Assembly (NCBI GenBank): GCA_964351625.1
Contig: CAYGOV010000013.1
Coordinates: 72,559-136,558, forward strand
Direction of reading: 5' to 3'
Length of the DNA stretch: 64,000 nucleotides
Origin: Marinoscillum sp964351625
Lineage (GTDB): Bacteria; Bacteroidota; Bacteroidia; Cytophagales; Cyclobacteriaceae
The notes beneath the pieces are model-generated. The model was given only the letters and a program-made list of their open reading frames with translations. It had not been told where the DNA came from and ran no database searches. The position numbers and the translations under genes were made by a program. Positions 62,200 through 64,000 of this stretch are shown here, one piece after another; position 1 is the stretch's first letter, and every line of letters begins with the position of its first letter.

Positions 62200-62565
62200 T
62201 TAATCCTGACCAAGAAAAAGGAATTCACCAGTTTCCTTATTAATATTTCCAAATTGAGAGTTAGTGTATGAAATGCCTATAAATTCTTCATCTCTCCAAG
62301 TTACAAAGTCGAAATAGCGAATTGAGGGGTTCTCATGCCTATAAGGTTGAAGCTGATGATCAATTCGAGGGTTTGTTTGCCAAAGAAGTTCGTTGTTCCG
62401 AAAAGCGTAGATATTAGCGTATGTCGAGTCTAGATAGAAAGTCGATCCTGTTGAGTTGTCTTTTAAGGTGTCAGCACATGGACAAACTTCTTGTTCAGTA
62501 AGCCCTTGGCTTGAGCACCTAGTTAAAAGCAAACCAATAAATATGAGAGTTAAGAAGTTATACAT
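62200..62565 (-). CDS. Small lipoprotein, unknown
   Basis: 121 residues. Leader with lipobox LTRC, then CPCADTLKDNSTGSTFYLDSTYANIYAF and a Trp-rich C-terminal half (ELLWQTNPRI...IRYFDFVTWRDEEFIGISYTNSQFGNINKETGEFLFLGQD). No family recognised. It is flanked on both sides by copies of the 105-bp element (62011 and 62642), as if it were one of several independent units on the minus strand. Confidence 0.6.
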   Translation of the reverse strand: MYNFLTLIFIGLLLTRCSSQGLTEQEVCPCADTLKDNSTGSTFYLDSTYANIYAFRNNELLWQTNPRIDHQLQPYRHENPSIRYFDFVTWRDEEFIGISYTNSQFGNINKETGEFLFLGQD

Positions 62566-62641
62566 CTAGAAGATTATGAGAGGTAACGCAAAGCTAGCAG
62601 GAGTGCGCCCCGAGCTCAGCAAGTTCCGATAAAACTAATGA

Positions 62642-62746
62642 ATCTGCCTGTGCTTCCAAAGTAGCCGAGGACTACTGCGTACAGAAAGAGAAAAATCCTG
62701 CGAGCCGCACTTAGTAGAAAGCACCACACTTTCTCAGCGGCAGGTA
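62642..62746. repeat. 105-bp structured intergenic element, copy 3
   Basis: Ends ATCTGCC / GGCAGGT (a T-G wobble in place of A-T pairing), interior AAATCCTGCGAGC and TTAGTAGAA, and the second hairpin AGAAAG-CACCACA-CTTTCT. It starts 77 bp upstream of the start of the small lipoprotein gene. Confidence 0.7.
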
Positions 62747-62816
62747 CTGTGAGGTTCGCACTGAAACTAGCAAGAAAGCACTTTGGCATATAACCGATAG
62801 GGTTGTAACCCATACT

Positions 62817-63575
62817 TCATTTCCACCATTCCTCAGCTTCTCTCGTCTTGGCTTCTTCAATTTGTTTTCGGTGTTCGTCCGAGTTTGCTATTGGAAATGT
62901 TGCAAGTTCAAAGTTCTCCCAACCGTTTTTAACATATTTAGGATTCACGCCCATTTCTCCAGCTCCTATATCAAAATCGGTTCGATCTGGAATGCGATAA
63001 TCGCCCCAGTTACAGACGTAAGACTTACCAGTTGAGTAGCTAGTCCAAACTCCTTCGAATTGGTTATTCATGAATCCGTCAGCGTACCAATAAAGGGTGC
63101 TGTATTGCATTTTATTGTCAATTATCATTACATAGGTATCAAATGTTCCTGTGAATTTTCCAGTTCCTGACTTCTTACGGTCTTCGTTGAGTTGATATGA
63201 TCCTTTTATTGTTCCTTCACGGATACCTTCCGCGAATTCCTGGTCATATACTTCGGCTGATTCGATTTTTAGTGTTCCTTGAATTTCGCAGATTTTACCT
63301 TTGAGCCTATTCTTTCCATATACGAAGTATTCGTTCGGGTTCTCCGGGTTTTGGATAATGGAAATCAAATGAATATAAAACCTCCAGTAGTTATCACCGA
63401 AATATCCTACGGGTTCGTCCTTGTGAATTTCCTTCCCCTCGTTCAATCTTGGGTGTTCTGTTAGCCATAATGAGCTAATGTCTCGACTCTCGATATTCAG
63501 AGGTTGTGTCTTAGGCTGTTGTGCAAAAATGCTGTGGGTAATAAAAAGTAGGAGGTAGTAGAAAATCTGTCTCAT
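62817..63575 (-). CDS. Secreted protein, unknown
   Basis: 252 residues from ATG 63575 (a TTG at 63584 adds three). Signal peptide MRQIFYYLLLFITHSIFAQ, no lipobox. The body is beta-rich with an apparent repeat of Gly/Trp-containing strands (GYFGDNYWRFYIHLI, GTGKFTGTFDTYVMII, FMNNQFEGVWTSYSTGKSYVCNWG) and a charged helical C-terminus. No family recognised; it may be periplasmic. Same strand and similarly spaced as the two lipoprotein genes downstream. Confidence 0.6.
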   Translation of the reverse strand: MRQIFYYLLLFITHSIFAQQPKTQPLNIESRDISSLWLTEHPRLNEGKEIHKDEPVGYFGDNYWRFYIHLISIIQNPENPNEYFVYGKNRLKGKICEIQGTLKIESAEVYDQEFAEGIREGTIKGSYQLNEDRKKSGTGKFTGTFDTYVMIIDNKMQYSTLYWYADGFMNNQFEGVWTSYSTGKSYVCNWGDYRIPDRTDFDIGAGEMGVNPKYVKNGWENFELATFPIANSDEHRKQIEEAKTREAEEWWK

Positions 63576-63584
63576 GGATTGCAA

Positions 63585-64000
63585 TTGCGCTCAACCTTTA
63601 GCTTCCCTTCATATTACTATTCCAAGAAACTGAATTTATTAACTTAAAGATAGTAAAGTCAGGTTTAGAACTATGCGCTAACCAGATTTCTAGATCTATT
63701 GGTCGATTTAGTACCTGCTTTCCCATCTTAAGTTTCAGATAGATATTCGGGAGTCAGTGTGTGCCTTGAACGGTGAATTTGGCTCATGAAAATGAGTATT
63801 CCAAAGAGGAGAGTCCCGTAAGCGCTGGGGTTGTGCCCGGAAGCTAAACAAGTGGCAAGGACTAGGCGTCCCCGTGGTTTGGAGTGATCCATACACTGAA
63901 GTAATCGGACCGTCGCTGCGGCCAGACTGTGGACTAGGCGTCCCCGACCGAACGTATTGTGAAGTGAAAATTAGATAAGGAGCCTTTGTGTAGCCTTATC
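63585..64000. other. Gene-free right end with 16-bp direct repeat
   Basis: No coding frame with support. It contains an exact 16-bp direct repeat GGACTAGGCGTCCCCG at 63859-63874 and 63931-63946, 72 bases apart. Nothing else was recognised before the edge. Confidence 0.6.

Noticed and set aside
62616..62813. 65-codon minus-strand frame
   Set aside because: It lies inside structured element copy 3; codons are a by-product of the repeat.
61042..63575. Classical integron cassette array
   Set aside because: Element size and folding fit, but I could not find the GTTRRRY/RYYYAAC core sites, and no integrase is in the window; kept only as a finding to test.
1..64000. tRNA, rRNA or CRISPR features
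   Set aside because: No cloverleaf with TTCGAATC-type T-arm, no rRNA motif and no regularly spaced repeat array were seen on either strand.

Overview
The window looks like a chromosomal segment of a marine-type Bacteroidota bacterium, most likely order Cytophagales (Reichenbachiella/Fulvivirga-like). This is an inference from gene content. Evidence includes type IX secretion (T9SS) C-terminal sorting domains on several large secreted proteins, very many signal-peptide lipoproteins, a Bacteroidota-style BtuB-BtuG pair behind a cobalamin riboswitch, a 7TM-DISM histidine kinase, modest GC content by eye, and TAnnTTTG-type -7 promoter elements. No rRNA, tRNA, CRISPR array, integrase, transposase or prophage gene was seen. 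The window cuts a lipoprotein gene at its left edge.

Layout. 0-5.5 kb: proline/arginine genes (short proB, proA, argD-like aminotransferase) followed by small unknown genes. 5.6-10 kb: a giant multi-domain GH81 endo-beta-1,3-glucanase with carbohydrate-binding modules. 11.5-14.9 kb: B12 riboswitch, then the outer-membrane receptor btuB and the surface lipoprotein btuG. 15-28.4 kb: mixed single genes (TspO, TPR/DUF6624, Fe-S protein, exported pirin, lipoprotein amidase, T9SS beta-helix protein, S10 carboxypeptidase, CIA30, DUF4386, GNAT, CDF transporter, methyltransferase). 28.6-33.9 kb: a beta-helix lipoprotein, TlpA thioredoxin, lipocalin-like lipoprotein, and an HxlR regulator divergent from an NTF2-like lipoprotein across a striking operator. 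34.2-38 kb: a compact minus-strand block that looks like accessory or defence DNA: RelE/ParE toxin-antitoxin, agmatine-deiminase-family protein overlapping an HNH protein, and an OLD-family ATPase/TOPRIM nuclease. 38.1-42.8 kb: truncated haemoglobin divergent from a Crp/Fnr regulator, SRPBCC, TPR, DHFR and SDR genes. 42.8-48 kb: T9SS subtilase convergent with another T9SS protein. 48-57 kb: DUF4197, cinA, 2-oxoacid dehydrogenase E2, desaturase, CDF zinc exporter, ssb, hydrolase, cyclophilin. 57-60.8 kb: two-component system and aldo/keto reductase. 61-63.6 kb: three co-oriented minus-strand secreted or lipoprotein genes.

The most unusual signal is between the genes. Several families of short structured repeats occur only in intergenic DNA. 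(1) A CAAGTT...AACTTG hairpin occurs five times, always downstream of a minus-strand gene. (2) A roughly 105-bp element with ATCTGCC/GGCAGAT ends occurs three times, always 55-80 bp upstream of a minus-strand lipoprotein gene. It has a compensating internal hairpin, and wobble changes consistent only with a plus-strand RNA or ssDNA fold. (3) A CTCAGAGT hairpin occurs twice, in opposite orientations. (4) Degenerate heptad-like tracts are also present. A duplicated promoter-plus-start segment of the DUF4386 gene is a further sign of local rearrangement. The candidate new biology is the 105-bp element and, secondarily, the HNH/deiminase/OLD cluster.
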